Shown in pieces: positions 52,816 to 59,499 of a DNA stretch of 64,000 bases. Origin of the DNA: Stenotrophomonas humi (lineage in GTDB: Bacteria > Pseudomonadota > Gammaproteobacteria > Xanthomonadales > Xanthomonadaceae); the NCBI RefSeq assembly GCF_001431415.1, contig NZ_LDJI01000019.1:62001-126000 (forward strand), in the 5' to 3' direction. Position numbers and translations under genes: made by a program. Position 1 is the first letter of the stretch; every line of letters begins with the position of its first letter. Under the pieces are notes generated by a model. The model worked only from the letters and a program-made list of their open reading frames with translations. It had not been told where the DNA came from and searched no databases.

Positions 52816-54296
52816 CAGAAGTTCTCCACTGCAGGTCCGCCTGCTTTTCGTTTACCACTGAAGAATCCGCGCGGTCTTGGTGCGCCATCAGCCTGTGGTG
52901 CCAGGGGAAGAGGTCCATCCCAGTCATCGATGCGCATCTGATCGAAGCGATTTCGGAAATGGATCCGCTTGCCTGCGCGAACGTTGCGGCCTTTGGCGAT
53001 GTGCATTTCCACTACGCCCTGCAGGTGCGATTGCCGCTCGGGTGTGTCGTAGTAGTCCTCGCGATGCAGGAACACGATCACGTCGGCCTTCTGTTCCAGC
53101 TCACCCGACTCGCGGAGGTCCGTCAGCGTTGGTCGGCGCTCAGTACGCCCGGCGACGTTGCGGTTGAGCTGGGCGAGCATCACCACCGGGATGCCCCATT
53201 CCTTGGCCAGGGTCTTTCCGGCCTGGACGATGGCGCCGTACTCGAAGCGGGCCTCCTTCGCGTTGATCTTGAAGTCGTGAATGTGATCGACCACCAGCAA
53301 GTCCAGCGGATTGCGGTAATGCAGCCGGCGGGCGCGGGCCTCGAACTGACGCACGGTGATGCCAGCGGTGTCGTCTATGAAGAGGCGCGCACCCTTCAAC
53401 TCACGCAGCGCGGCGTGCATGCGAGTCGCGTAGCCGTCAGCATCCTCAGCCCCCATGTCGGGAACCTGCAGCCAGTCATGCGGCACGCCGCCCAGCGAGG
53501 CCACGTTGCGCGTGTGGCAGTCGTCCTGGCTCATTTCAAGTGAAAACAGGCCAACCGTCTTGCCTCGCAGGGCGTTGAAGGCAGACAGGTTCAGTCCGAA
53601 CACGGACTTGCCCATGCTTGGCCGCGCCGCGACCAGATACAGCGTTGAGGGTTGCAGGCCGTGCGTGGCCTCGTTGAATTCCTGCCACTGCGTCGGCAGC
53701 CCGGTGATCCGCTCGCCGCGTTCACTGCGCTCGTTGAACCGCGTGAACCAGCCCTTGAGGCTATCGGCTGCCAGCAACAGCCCACCCTTTTGCGCCGGCT
53801 GCAACTCCCCGAACTGCTGTCCCGCCTCGGTGATGATCTCCGACACGTCGCGGCCATCGCGCTCGAACGCGGCATCAGCCAGGCCATGCCCGAACTCAAT
53901 CAGCCGGCGGCGCGTGGCCATGCTGCTCACGATCCCGGCATGCGCCACGATGTTGGCGGCCGACGGCGTGGTGCTGGCCAGTTCGATCAGGTACGCGCCA
54001 TCACCGACCTGGTCCAGCAGCCCGCGCGCCTCGAACCAATCGCCCATCGTCACTGCGTCGAACGGCTGGCCGGCATCTGCCGCCTCCCGGATGCTACGGA
54101 AGATCAGTGCGTGATCGCGGCGGTAAAAGTCACCCTCGGTCAGCGAGTCGGCCACCAGCGGCCAGGCCTCGGGCGCCAGCATCAACCCACCCAACACTGC
54201 CTGTTCGGCGTCAACGCTGTGCGGTGGCACACGGACGGCGGGCTCGTCGTGGTTGTAGAGCGCCGCAAGGTGCTCAATCTGATCGCTGGAATTCAT
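52815..54296 (-). CDS. Replicative DNA helicase (DnaB type)
   Basis: ATG 54296 overlaps the upstream stop (ATGA) and yields 493 residues. The N-terminal domain VPPHSVDAEQAVLGGLMLAP is followed by the RecA-like core with Walker A (VAARPSMGKSVFGLN), LFSLEMSQDDCHTR, Walker B (LLVVDHIHDF) and VVMLAQLNRNVAGRTERRPT, the H4 motif. The hexamer unwinds phage DNA at the origin. The phage thus brings its own helicase, loaded by the upstream initiator. Confidence 0.93.
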   Translation of the reverse strand: MNSSDQIEHLAALYNHDEPAVRVPPHSVDAEQAVLGGLMLAPEAWPLVADSLTEGDFYRRDHALIFRSIREAADAGQPFDAVTMGDWFEARGLLDQVGDGAYLIELASTTPSAANIVAHAGIVSSMATRRRLIEFGHGLADAAFERDGRDVSEIITEAGQQFGELQPAQKGGLLLAADSLKGWFTRFNERSERGERITGLPTQWQEFNEATHGLQPSTLYLVAARPSMGKSVFGLNLSAFNALRGKTVGLFSLEMSQDDCHTRNVASLGGVPHDWLQVPDMGAEDADGYATRMHAALRELKGARLFIDDTAGITVRQFEARARRLHYRNPLDLLVVDHIHDFKINAKEARFEYGAIVQAGKTLAKEWGIPVVMLAQLNRNVAGRTERRPTLTDLRESGELEQKADVIVFLHREDYYDTPERQSHLQGVVEMHIAKGRNVRAGKRIHFRNRFDQMRIDDWDGPLPLAPQADGAPRPRGFFSGKRKAGGPAVENF

Positions 54297-55069
54297 GCGT
54301 CGTTCTCGTACTTGCCTTCGATGACCTTGGCGAAGTTCGACGGGCGAACAAGCCATTCCAGATCGCAATCGAAGGGCCGACCATCACGGCCGGTCGTCTT
54401 GCCCATCAGGAAATCCGAGCCACGGATGTATTCGAAATACCCCCGCCACCAATCCAGGTTCTGCCGGCCGAACTCTTCGGCCCAGCGGCGCTGCAGCAGC
54501 TTCCGGCGCGTTTCGTTCCAGTCGCGTACCTGCCGCAACTCGGGCAGGACTTCGTGGTACAGCGCGACGATGCGCTGATGCGGGCATGCCGGACGAGCTG
54601 GCTGCTGGTCACCGCTGTCGCCATCGACTGACGATTCGTCGTCCTGCGGCGCAGCCGTGGACAAAGAGGCGTTAGCCTCTTCTTCTTTCTCTGTATCTGT
54701 ATCTGTATCTGTATCTAGGGCGCCACTATTCGTCACCTGTGACGTCACAACCTTGTCGCGCTTCCTGTCACGATAGGCGCGAGTCCTTGCGGCGCTTGAG
54801 TCCGACGAGAACTGGCGCTTCTCCCAGTTCTTAATGTTCCACTTGGAATCGATGAATCCCTTGGCGATAAAAAGGGCCTTTGTTTCGGCCAAGTCGGTGT
54901 CACTGATACGCAAATGGAACGCGATCTCAGCGTCACCGAGCGTCACTGTGACGTCACCGCAGCGCATACAGAACAGCATCACCAATCGGCGCTGCATAGC
55001 CTCCGGCAGCATCTGTACCTTTGGGTCGGTGGCGAACTCGGAGTACATGCGGAACCAGGCATTAGCCAC
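54293..55069 (-). CDS. Phage replication initiator / helicase-loader protein
   Basis: From GTG 55069 the protein has 258 residues: ANAWFRMYSEFATDPKVQML, PEAMQRRLVMLFCMRCGDVT and SDTDLAETKALFIAKGFID form a winged-helix N-terminal domain of the lambda-O/DnaT-like type. A variable linker follows (RDRKRDKVV, then Asp-Thr repeats and acidic residues), then a C-terminal domain (LYHEVLPELRQVRDWNETRR, WWRGYFEYIRGSDFLMG) seen in phage replication proteins preceding dnaB. GTG 55078 is an equally possible start. Pairing with DnaB supports the role. Confidence 0.78.
   Translation of the reverse strand: MANAWFRMYSEFATDPKVQMLPEAMQRRLVMLFCMRCGDVTVTLGDAEIAFHLRISDTDLAETKALFIAKGFIDSKWNIKNWEKRQFSSDSSAARTRAYRDRKRDKVVTSQVTNSGALDTDTDTDTEKEEEANASLSTAAPQDDESSVDGDSGDQQPARPACPHQRIVALYHEVLPELRQVRDWNETRRKLLQRRWAEEFGRQNLDWWRGYFEYIRGSDFLMGKTTGRDGRPFDCDLEWLVRPSNFAKVIEGKYENDA
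54692..54715 (-). repeat. Hexanucleotide tandem repeat inside the replication gene
   Basis: TGTATC is repeated four times on the plus strand, encoding Asp-Thr four times on the minus strand. Unit length is a multiple of three, so changes in number would vary linker length without a frameshift. Confidence 0.85.
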
Positions 55070-55241
55070 GACTGTCACCCAGCTCAAGCTGCGGCGTAGG
55101 CTCGCGCCTGCGCTCCGCACGGGCATCTTCTTCAGCGCAGCGCGCGAGATGCTCACGGACTTCTTCGGAGCTCATTGCAGGGCCGTGCAGCGCCTCCAGG
55201 CACACGTCGCACATGCCGATCTGGTCGCGGATTGCGGTCAC
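55062..55241 (-). CDS. Small Cys-containing phage protein, 59 aa
   Basis: GTG 55241 lies seven bases after AGGAG and opens TAIRDQIGMCDVCLEALHGP, AMSSEEVREHLARCAEEDAR. A CxxC pair plus a later Cys suggests a small zinc-bound knuckle. It overlaps the start of the replication initiator. I recognise no family, but the ribosome-binding site and codon use support a real gene. Confidence 0.6.
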   Translation of the reverse strand: MTAIRDQIGMCDVCLEALHGPAMSSEEVREHLARCAEEDARAERRREPTPQLELGDSRG

Positions 55242-55253
55242 GTTGCGCTCCTG

Positions 55254-55451
55254 TTAGCCATGGGGTTCACCTGCTCCGTCACTTTTGAGTCCCTTAAAAG
55301 GGACCACTCGACCCGGGCGAACCGGGAGGCGGTAGCGACGGTTCGTTTCCGTGCGCACCGCATGGGTTACTGCTTCTTCCAGCGTCATCCCAAGGGACTC
55401 GGCGTACTTCTTGAACTGCTCCAGCTCAGGGCCGGACAGAAGTAGTTCCAT
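55254..55451 (-). CDS. Small phage protein, 65 aa, possible DNA-binding
   Basis: ATG 55451 follows GGGAGGG and gives ELLLSGPELEQFKKYAESLG, MTLEEAVTHAVRTETNRRYR, LPVRPGRVVPF. One helix-loop-helix followed by an arginine-rich tail resembles a ribbon-helix-helix-like or small regulator fold, without certainty. It is co-directional with the replication genes downstream. Confidence 0.58.
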   Translation of the reverse strand: MELLLSGPELEQFKKYAESLGMTLEEAVTHAVRTETNRRYRLPVRPGRVVPFKGLKSDGAGEPHG

Positions 55452-55480
55452 AGGCCCTCCCCAGGGACTCAAAAGCCCCT

Positions 55481-55666
55481 TCAGGCGACGCAGTCTTCAT
55501 GGAACCCTTTGTCCTGAGACGGGATGGCTGAAAGCGCCAGCTCGCGAACGAAAACTGCCGGCTGCATTCCATTGAGGTTTGCCAGTGCAATCAGGGCCGC
55601 GTACTCAACGTCGTTGAGCCGCACCTTGATTGCGTTGTCTCTGATGTGGATGGGATCGGCGTACAT
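55481..55666 (-). CDS. Ribbon-helix-helix-like small protein, 61 aa
   Basis: The sequence IKVRLNDVEYAALIALANLN, GMQPAVFVRELAL has the strand-helix-helix pattern of MetJ/Arc or MobC-type DNA-binding proteins: an alternating IKVRL strand and a helix followed by a turn. It may regulate the replication operon of which it is near the promoter-proximal end. The DNA target is unknown. Confidence 0.62.
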   Translation of the reverse strand: MYADPIHIRDNAIKVRLNDVEYAALIALANLNGMQPAVFVRELALSAIPSQDKGFHEDCVA

Positions 55667-55692
55667 GGGGTCAATCCGTTGAGGTGTCAGTG

Positions 55693-55863
55693 ATGGGTGT
55701 TGCGAGTGGTTCGACCAACGTGATTACGCTGGTGGTGGTATCCGGCCGGCTCTATGCGATGAGTCGGCGGAATGGGCGGACGCGCGTGAGATTCGTGCAG
55801 CGCCCGAAGCGGGAGCGCCCCACCCTGCCCGGCGTTGTTGTGCAGTTCCCAGGAGGTCGCTGA
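55693..55863 (+). CDS. Possible small basic protein, 56 aa
   Basis: ATG 55693, eight bases after GAGG, opens GVASGSTNVITLVVVSGRLY, AMSRRNGRTRVRFVQRPKRE, ending at TGA 55863. It diverges from the small gene at 55666 with only 26 bases between. A beta-rich first half and basic second half are compatible with a nucleic-acid-binding peptide, but a chance frame cannot be excluded. Confidence 0.35.
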   Translation: MGVASGSTNVITLVVVSGRLYAMSRRNGRTRVRFVQRPKRERPTLPGVVVQFPGGR

Positions 55864-55942
55864 GTGGCTCGGGTAATTGGGGGATCCCCCCTCGCGGTAG
55901 GATGCGATTTCCACACCACTACCCACCAACGAGGGGAAATCT

Positions 55943-56095
55943 ATGAGCAACAAAACGACGGGCGAGATCTCTGCGGAAATCCTGGTTGCCTTGATCGACA
56001 AGACGCCTTCCACCGGCAACATCAAAGAAGACGCTGCACGCGCGGCCGAGGCGTTCAAGGTCATATATGCGGCCGTCATGCGCCCGGTCGGCTAA
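55943..56095 (+). CDS. Small phage protein, 50 aa
   Basis: GAGGGG lies six bases before ATG 55943. The product (SNKTTGEISAEILVALIDKT, NIKEDAARAAEAFKVIYAAV) is a compact amphipathic two-helix peptide. Good ribosome-binding site and protein-like sequence argue it is real. Its 3' end overlaps a minus-strand gene by 20 bases. Confidence 0.55.
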   Translation: MSNKTTGEISAEILVALIDKTPSTGNIKEDAARAAEAFKVIYAAVMRPVG

Positions 56096-56303
56096 GGGCG
56101 ATACGCAGTTCCTCGTACGCTTCAATCAGGTCGCGCACGGTTTCGAGAAAGCCACCGCCGTGGGCGACCACCCGCTCCCTGGCCATCGCCATGATGGTCA
56201 GGGGGTCGAGCGCCGGCATTTCAACCTGCATACGCTGGCTTGTGAGCGAAGCAACACGACGCTCCAGTTCGGCGAACCGGAATTCGATTTCGTCAGGAGA
56301 CAT
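56076..56303 (-). CDS. Hypothetical phage protein, 75 aa
   Basis: ATG 56303 follows AGAGGA at nine bases. The product is helical (PDEIEFRFAELERRVASLTS, MAMARERVVAHGGGFLETVR, DLIEAYEELRIAL) and soluble. It lies downstream of the Cro-like gene on the same strand, where cII-type or small early proteins are located. No family recognised. Confidence 0.55.
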   Translation of the reverse strand: MSPDEIEFRFAELERRVASLTSQRMQVEMPALDPLTIMAMARERVVAHGGGFLETVRDLIEAYEELRIALSRPGA

Positions 56304-56386
56304 GCGAGGAATCCTCTTTGTTGTTTCCGCGTCGATGGGTGCTGGGCGTGCAGTGGTTCGACGGCTGCGGGAGGCGTGCTGACATG

Positions 56387-56608
56387 TCAGACCGCCTCGC
56401 CTTCAGGGGCCGGGCCGAAGACGTCCGGGCGGAGGTCGTGGCGGGAGACGCCGAAGCTCTGTTCGATAGCGCGCGCATATTTCGGCGCTACGGGCCTTCG
56501 GCCGGTCACCCATTGGCTTACGAAACTGGGGGCAGCCCCGATGCTTTTGGCGAGTGCGGACTGCGTTCCAGCCAGATCAACTGCTTTTCGGATGTGGGTC
56601 GTGTCCAT
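56387..56608 (-). CDS. Cro-like repressor (YdaS/Cro helix-turn-helix)
   Basis: The 73-residue protein is a single Cro/YdaS-type helix-turn-helix: TTHIRKAVDLAGTQSALAKS, IGAAPSFVSQWVTGRRPVAP, KYARAIEQSFGVSRHDLRPD. It diverges from the larger CI-like gene with the operator region between them, the standard lysis-lysogeny layout. It heads the minus-strand replication operon and should repress the CI-like promoter. Confidence 0.88.
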   Translation of the reverse strand: MDTTHIRKAVDLAGTQSALAKSIGAAPSFVSQWVTGRRPVAPKYARAIEQSFGVSRHDLRPDVFGPAPEGEAV

Positions 56609-56617
56609 GTCGAGAAC

Positions 56618-56630
56618 ATAGCACCGCTAT
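56618..56630. promoter_or_regulatory. Operator site O1 (ATAGC-ACC-GCTAT)
   Basis: A perfect inverted repeat with five-base arms sits ten bases upstream of the Cro-like start. The same arms recur at 56643, 56678, 58555 and 58580. Confidence 0.75.
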
Positions 56631-56642
56631 CTACGTGTGTAA

Positions 56643-56656
56643 ATAGCTTTGCTCAT
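56643..56656. promoter_or_regulatory. Operator site O2 (ATAGC-TTT-GCT-C-AT)
   Basis: The left arm ATAGC is intact and the right arm is interrupted by one base. It starts exactly 25 bases from O1, in the middle of the divergent promoter region. Confidence 0.62.
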
Positions 56657-56677
56657 CGCGCCATCGATCAGCCGTTA

Positions 56678-56692
56678 ATAGCATCGCTCTAT
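56678..56692. promoter_or_regulatory. Operator site O3 overlapping the CI-like start codon
   Basis: ATAGC-ATC-GCT-CT-AT has an intact left arm and a split right arm; its last bases are the ATG of the CI-like gene. Binding would block that gene's own expression. Confidence 0.55.
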
Positions 56693-57209
56693 GCCTAGAC
56701 CAGCCAACCCCAAAACCCCGGAAGGGGCAGCACTCACCCACGCCATTCCTGCGTCCGGCTTCACACAGGCGCAACTGGCTGAAAAGCTGGACGTGACTCC
56801 GGGCTTTATTTCCCAGTTCGCTAGCGGGCACCGGCCGGTTCCATGGGATAAGGCGGCAACGCTTGCCCCACTTCTAGGGCTACAACCAAGTCAGATCAGT
56901 GCTGACTACCGTCGCATGCAAGATCACTTCAGCGCGTCTCAGCCCCAGCGACTCGACTTCGGGATCATGGCGGCTACCGTCACCGTGCTGCGGAATTACT
57001 TACAGGAAGTTGGTGATCCACCGAACTTCGTAGAGGATCCGATCATGCTGGAGGCGGCCTATGAGGTCGTGATCGACTATGGGCATCCCGTTACGCCCAC
57101 CAACGTCATTGACCTCACCAAGATTCTGAAAGAGAGGGTGAGGAGAGCGATTGATGGGGAAGACCAGGTTCGAGGAATTGGCAAGAAGGCTGGCGGCAAG
57201 AAGCGCTGA
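56691..57209 (+). CDS. CI-like phage repressor without peptidase domain
   Basis: The 172-residue protein has an Xre-type helix-turn-helix at its N-terminus (FTQAQLAEKLDVTPGFISQF, ASGHRPVPWDKAATLAPLLG) and a C-terminal helical part (ATVTVLRNYLQEVGDPPNFV, YEVVIDYGHPVTPTNVIDL). The LexA/CI S24 peptidase domain with its Ser-Lys pair is absent, so RecA-driven self-cleavage is not expected and induction must use another route. ATG 56691 overlaps an operator half-site. It diverges from the Cro-like gene. Confidence 0.82.
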   Translation: MPRPANPKTPEGAALTHAIPASGFTQAQLAEKLDVTPGFISQFASGHRPVPWDKAATLAPLLGLQPSQISADYRRMQDHFSASQPQRLDFGIMAATVTVLRNYLQEVGDPPNFVEDPIMLEAAYEVVIDYGHPVTPTNVIDLTKILKERVRRAIDGEDQVRGIGKKAGGKKR

Positions 57210-57543
57210 GTTGCACGCAGAGCGTGGTTCCGCGCCACCTCTTGCGCTTGTAAAAGACCCTGCCGAGGAGCCAGCAGAGGAGCCTCCCTCGCGACTGCCG
57301 GACTGGACATCATTCCAGGCTGTGGACGTGTCAGAGCGGGCGCTGATGATGCACAAGATCATGGTCATCGCTAACACGCATGGCTGGCAGATCGCCGTTA
57401 CGCACTTCCTCATGACCAAGGGCGTGCCCTACCTGTCCGACCTGACGACGCCGCAGCTCGATGACCTTCTAGACAGGATGCACGGCTACGTTGATGCTGC
57501 CGAGATGGGCGCGTGCATGCATGACGCGATGCCAACGACGTAG
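57154..57543 (+). CDS. Hypothetical protein following the repressor, 129 aa
   Basis: ATG 57154 is nine bases after AGGAG and lies within the end of the CI-like gene (56-base overlap), so the two are expressed together in the lysogen. The product has a charged N-terminal helix (FEELARRLAARSAELHAERG) and a helical C-terminus (LMMHKIMVIANTHGWQIAVT, LTTPQLDDLLDRMHGYVDAA). No family is recognised. Co-expression with the repressor suggests a role in lysogeny or its control. Confidence 0.65.
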   Translation: MGKTRFEELARRLAARSAELHAERGSAPPLALVKDPAEEPAEEPPSRLPDWTSFQAVDVSERALMMHKIMVIANTHGWQIAVTHFLMTKGVPYLSDLTTPQLDDLLDRMHGYVDAAEMGACMHDAMPTT

Positions 57544-57616
57544 CCCTTCCCTGCCCCGCTAGTAGGGGCTTCTTGTTAGCTAGCTTTTCCAAGCAACTAC
57601 ATTGGCTTGGATAGTA

Positions 57617-57635
57617 GTGTCCCAATTTGGGACAC
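57617..57635. promoter_or_regulatory. 19-bp palindrome between convergent genes
   Basis: GTGTCCCAA-T-TTGGGACAC has perfect nine-base arms. It follows the 129-aa gene by 73 bases and precedes the terminator at 57641. It has no T-run of its own, so a protein-binding site or a processing hairpin is more likely than a simple terminator. Confidence 0.55.
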
Positions 57636-57640
57636 GCCAA

Positions 57641-57665
57641 CAAAAAACCCCGCCGGAGCGGGGTT
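57641..57665 (-). terminator. Terminator of the toxin-antitoxin pair
   Basis: AACCCCGC pairs with GCGGGGTT around loop CGGA; on the minus strand the stem is followed by TTTTTT. It lies 19 bases past the antitoxin stop and may also stop plus-strand transcripts. Confidence 0.8.
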
Positions 57666-57683
57666 CGTTCTGTGGGTTACCAA

Positions 57684-58049
57684 TCAGCCGCATGCGGCCC
57701 TGGCTCTTTGCATGAAGGCCTCAACAGGCGCACTAACCTCTTCAGCGCTCTGGGTTGCCTTCATCTTTTCATCCATTTCATAAACGATCTGACTAAATTC
57801 AGACCGAGCGAAACGGGTAAGGAGATCCCGAATCATGGGCTGGTAGGCGATTCCATGGTGCTCAGCGATCATCTTCAAGCTTTCAATCAAAGCCGATGGA
57901 AGCCGGATAGATACCAACTTCATCGCCATCGCCTTATCGAATTCTTCATGGACACTCTGCGGCGCCACGGCCACATGGTCCTCGCTACGCCCATACTCGC
58001 CATCTTCCCATTTGGCGGTGATTGACTGATCAATCATGTGCGTCGTCAT
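57684..58049 (-). CDS. Ribbon-helix-helix antitoxin
   Basis: The 121-residue protein carries a ribbon-helix-helix in the middle: KLVSIRLPSALIESLKMIAE, HHGIAYQPMIRDLLTRFARS, the BrnA/CopG pattern of strand, helix, turn, helix. Flanking residues are acidic and disordered, suited to wrapping a toxin. It follows the toxin gene by nine bases. The toxin-first order and repeated promoter sites support a type II system. Confidence 0.83.
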   Translation of the reverse strand: MTTHMIDQSITAKWEDGEYGRSEDHVAVAPQSVHEEFDKAMAMKLVSIRLPSALIESLKMIAEHHGIAYQPMIRDLLTRFARSEFSQIVYEMDEKMKATQSAEEVSAPVEAFMQRARAACG

Positions 58050-58058
58050 GTTGCTTCC

Positions 58059-58355
58059 TCAAAAGTCTGTGGGTTTCCCGTGCTTCCGATAGATCGCCAT
58101 CTCGGCATCATTCGGCGGGTAGCAAGTTCGTATGTAAAAGTCGCCTCTTGGGACGTAACACACCTTGAGAAGACGCCCCTTATTTGTGGGCGCAATGAAC
58201 CAGATGGTACGAGGATCAGTCTTGTGCTCCTCGCGCAAATCAACCAGCAGTTGTCCGGTAATGTTTGCGAAGCATTGATGCACATCAACCTCGCTGACAC
58301 CGTGCTTGGATGAAAGCTTCCTACTTATCTCTTTTGAAATGATGATCTGCGCCAT
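58059..58355 (-). CDS. BrnT-like / RelE-fold toxin
   Basis: ATG 58355 follows GGGAGGG at eight bases and gives 98 residues. AQIIISKEISRKLSSKHGVS, EVDVHQCFANITG, LREEHKTDPRTIWFIAPTNK and GRLLKVCYVPRGDFYIRTCY match a small toxin family frequently mis-annotated as an ADP-ribosyl-(dinitrogen reductase) hydrolase and related to BrnT. A downstream ribbon-helix-helix protein is its expected antitoxin. The mechanism, probably mRNA cleavage, is inferred. Confidence 0.78.
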   Translation of the reverse strand: MAQIIISKEISRKLSSKHGVSEVDVHQCFANITGQLLVDLREEHKTDPRTIWFIAPTNKGRLLKVCYVPRGDFYIRTCYPPNDAEMAIYRKHGKPTDF

Positions 58356-58400
58356 CTGTCGGCCCTCCCTGCCAAGCCACATAGTCTAACGACTGTTACG

Positions 58401-58466
58401 CGTATATACAACGATCAAAGTTCGCCACGAAACCATTGGTGCACAAGCCTATGCAACGTATATACA
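58401..58466. promoter_or_regulatory. Paired CGTATATACA repeats upstream of the toxin gene
   Basis: The decamer CGTATATACA (core palindrome GTATATAC) occurs at 58401-58410 and 58457-58466, 56 bases apart in direct orientation, in the AT-rich region upstream of the toxin start. Likely operator sites for the ribbon-helix-helix antitoxin. Confidence 0.6.
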
Positions 58467-58554
58467 CCAACGAAAGTGAAGATTCACTGTCGAGCGAAAC
58501 CTGAATCTAAACAATGAACGTCGTGTTATGGATTCAGAAAGTATGTGCCCGTAG

Positions 58555-58592
58555 ATAGCTGTGCTGTTGCAATTGATAGATAGCGTCGCTAT
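58555..58592. promoter_or_regulatory. Operator pair O4/O5 upstream of the early operon
   Basis: ATAGC-TGT-GCTGT (58555-58567) and the perfect ATAGC-GTC-GCTAT (58580-58592) begin 25 bases apart, the same spacing as O1-O2 near the repressor. They lie 42 bases before the first gene of the plus-strand early operon and probably place it under the same repressor. Confidence 0.68.
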
Positions 58593-58633
58593 TCTTCACC
58601 CATCGCCTCACCCTGAGGCCGAGGGATGCAGAG

Positions 58634-58978
58634 ATGGCACTTCAGCAGCCGACCAGCGACCAGCACGCCAGTGCAGCTCGCCACTTCGACAACCAGGAAT
58701 GTCCTCGTTACGCGGCCAGGGCTGCGATTGACGACACCGCACTCGACGCACTCCGCGCCACGCCGTCGATGCTGGAGGAGATGTTCGGCGCGCAGATGGC
58801 GGAGTTCTTCGCACAGGCCGCTCGCCTTCTTGATTCGCACAAGGACGCAGAGTTCGCCGCGCTGATTCGCTCGACCCGCGACTCCTACGTCAACGGACAG
58901 GTCGAGGACGTTGCTGAGTACGAAGAGCTGTCGATCAACGGCGCGATCAACCACCTGCTGCGGGAGTGCGCGGCATGA
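58634..58978 (+). CDS. Early phage protein, 114 aa
   Basis: ATG 58634 opens the plus-strand early operon. The product is helical and acidic (HASAARHFDNQECPRYAARA, MLEEMFGAQMAEFFAQAARL, DEFAALIRSTRDSY-like end). I recognise no family. Its promoter region carries the O4/O5 repressor sites, so it should be silent in the lysogen. Stop overlaps the next start by four bases. Confidence 0.7.
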   Translation: MALQQPTSDQHASAARHFDNQECPRYAARAAIDDTALDALRATPSMLEEMFGAQMAEFFAQAARLLDSHKDAEFAALIRSTRDSYVNGQVEDVAEYEELSINGAINHLLRECAA

Positions 58979-59127
58979 GCGCCCGCCGCCTCAACGCATG
59001 GCTTCGCTTCTTCTGCCAGTCCGCCGAGTACGACCTGCTGCTGTTCGCCGGCTGGGTGTTTATCGCCGCTGCGGTTGTTCTGTTCGTACCGCTGCGTCTG
59101 TTGCAGATCACTGGGGGTGCCTTGTGA
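58975..59127 (+). CDS. Small membrane protein, 50 aa
   Basis: ATG 58975 overlaps the previous stop (ATGA). The product has a polar N-terminus (SARRLNAWLRFFCQSAEYDL) and one membrane helix (LLFAGWVFIAAAVVLFVPLR). It overlaps the next gene too, forming a chain of coupled early genes. Function unknown. Confidence 0.65.
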   Translation: MSARRLNAWLRFFCQSAEYDLLLFAGWVFIAAAVVLFVPLRLLQITGGAL

Positions 59128-59360
59128 TCCGCCTCCTGATCTACGCGGCGCTGCTGACCTTCTTCGCCGACATGCTCCGCAAAGCTTGGATGGTGCGCGC
59201 CGATTCGCTGGTGCTGCCAATCGCTGCGGCGGTGATCGTCTTCCTAGTTCTGACTGTCCGCCGCTGCCGGTTCCTCTACCGCCGCCTGCGCCGCAACCGC
59301 ATCGCCTTCATTCGACCGCGTGGCGAATTCCCTCCGCAACGCAAACACGACGTTCGCTGA
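59124..59360 (+). CDS. Small membrane protein, 78 aa
   Basis: GTG 59124 overlaps the previous stop. Two hydrophobic segments (IRLLIYAALLTFFADMLRKA and SLVLPIAAAVIVFLVLTVRR) are followed by a strongly basic tail (LRRNRIAFIRPRGEFPPQRK). Together with the preceding gene it forms a pair of membrane proteins in the early operon; early exclusion or host take-over functions are plausible but unproven. Confidence 0.65.
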   Translation: MIRLLIYAALLTFFADMLRKAWMVRADSLVLPIAAAVIVFLVLTVRRCRFLYRRLRRNRIAFIRPRGEFPPQRKHDVR

Positions 59361-59499
59361 TTCCCCTGCCCTGCGCACCTCCCCAAGCGCAGGGCGTATC
59401 GCGGCAACTGGCCTCCCCACCAGAAACCGCACCCGCGCCGGCCGGGCAACGCCGGCACCTATTCCCCAAACGCCGGCAGCGCCGGCTGGAGCCAACCAC

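Noticed and set aside
54664-54690. Terminator-like hairpin GAGGC-GTTA-GCCTC followed by a T-rich run on the plus strand
   Set aside because: It lies inside the replication gene, antisense to its transcript, and no plus-strand unit upstream needs terminating; probably coincidental with the acidic linker codons.
55687-56079. 130-codon minus-strand frame across the small early genes
   Set aside because: Its sequence is not protein-like, has no ribosome-binding site, and covers two better plus-strand candidates.
59320-59499. N-terminal extension of the RecT-like protein
   Set aside because: The extra 60 residues are Pro/Ala/Arg-rich, overlap the previous gene, and a good ribosome-binding site supports ATG 59500.
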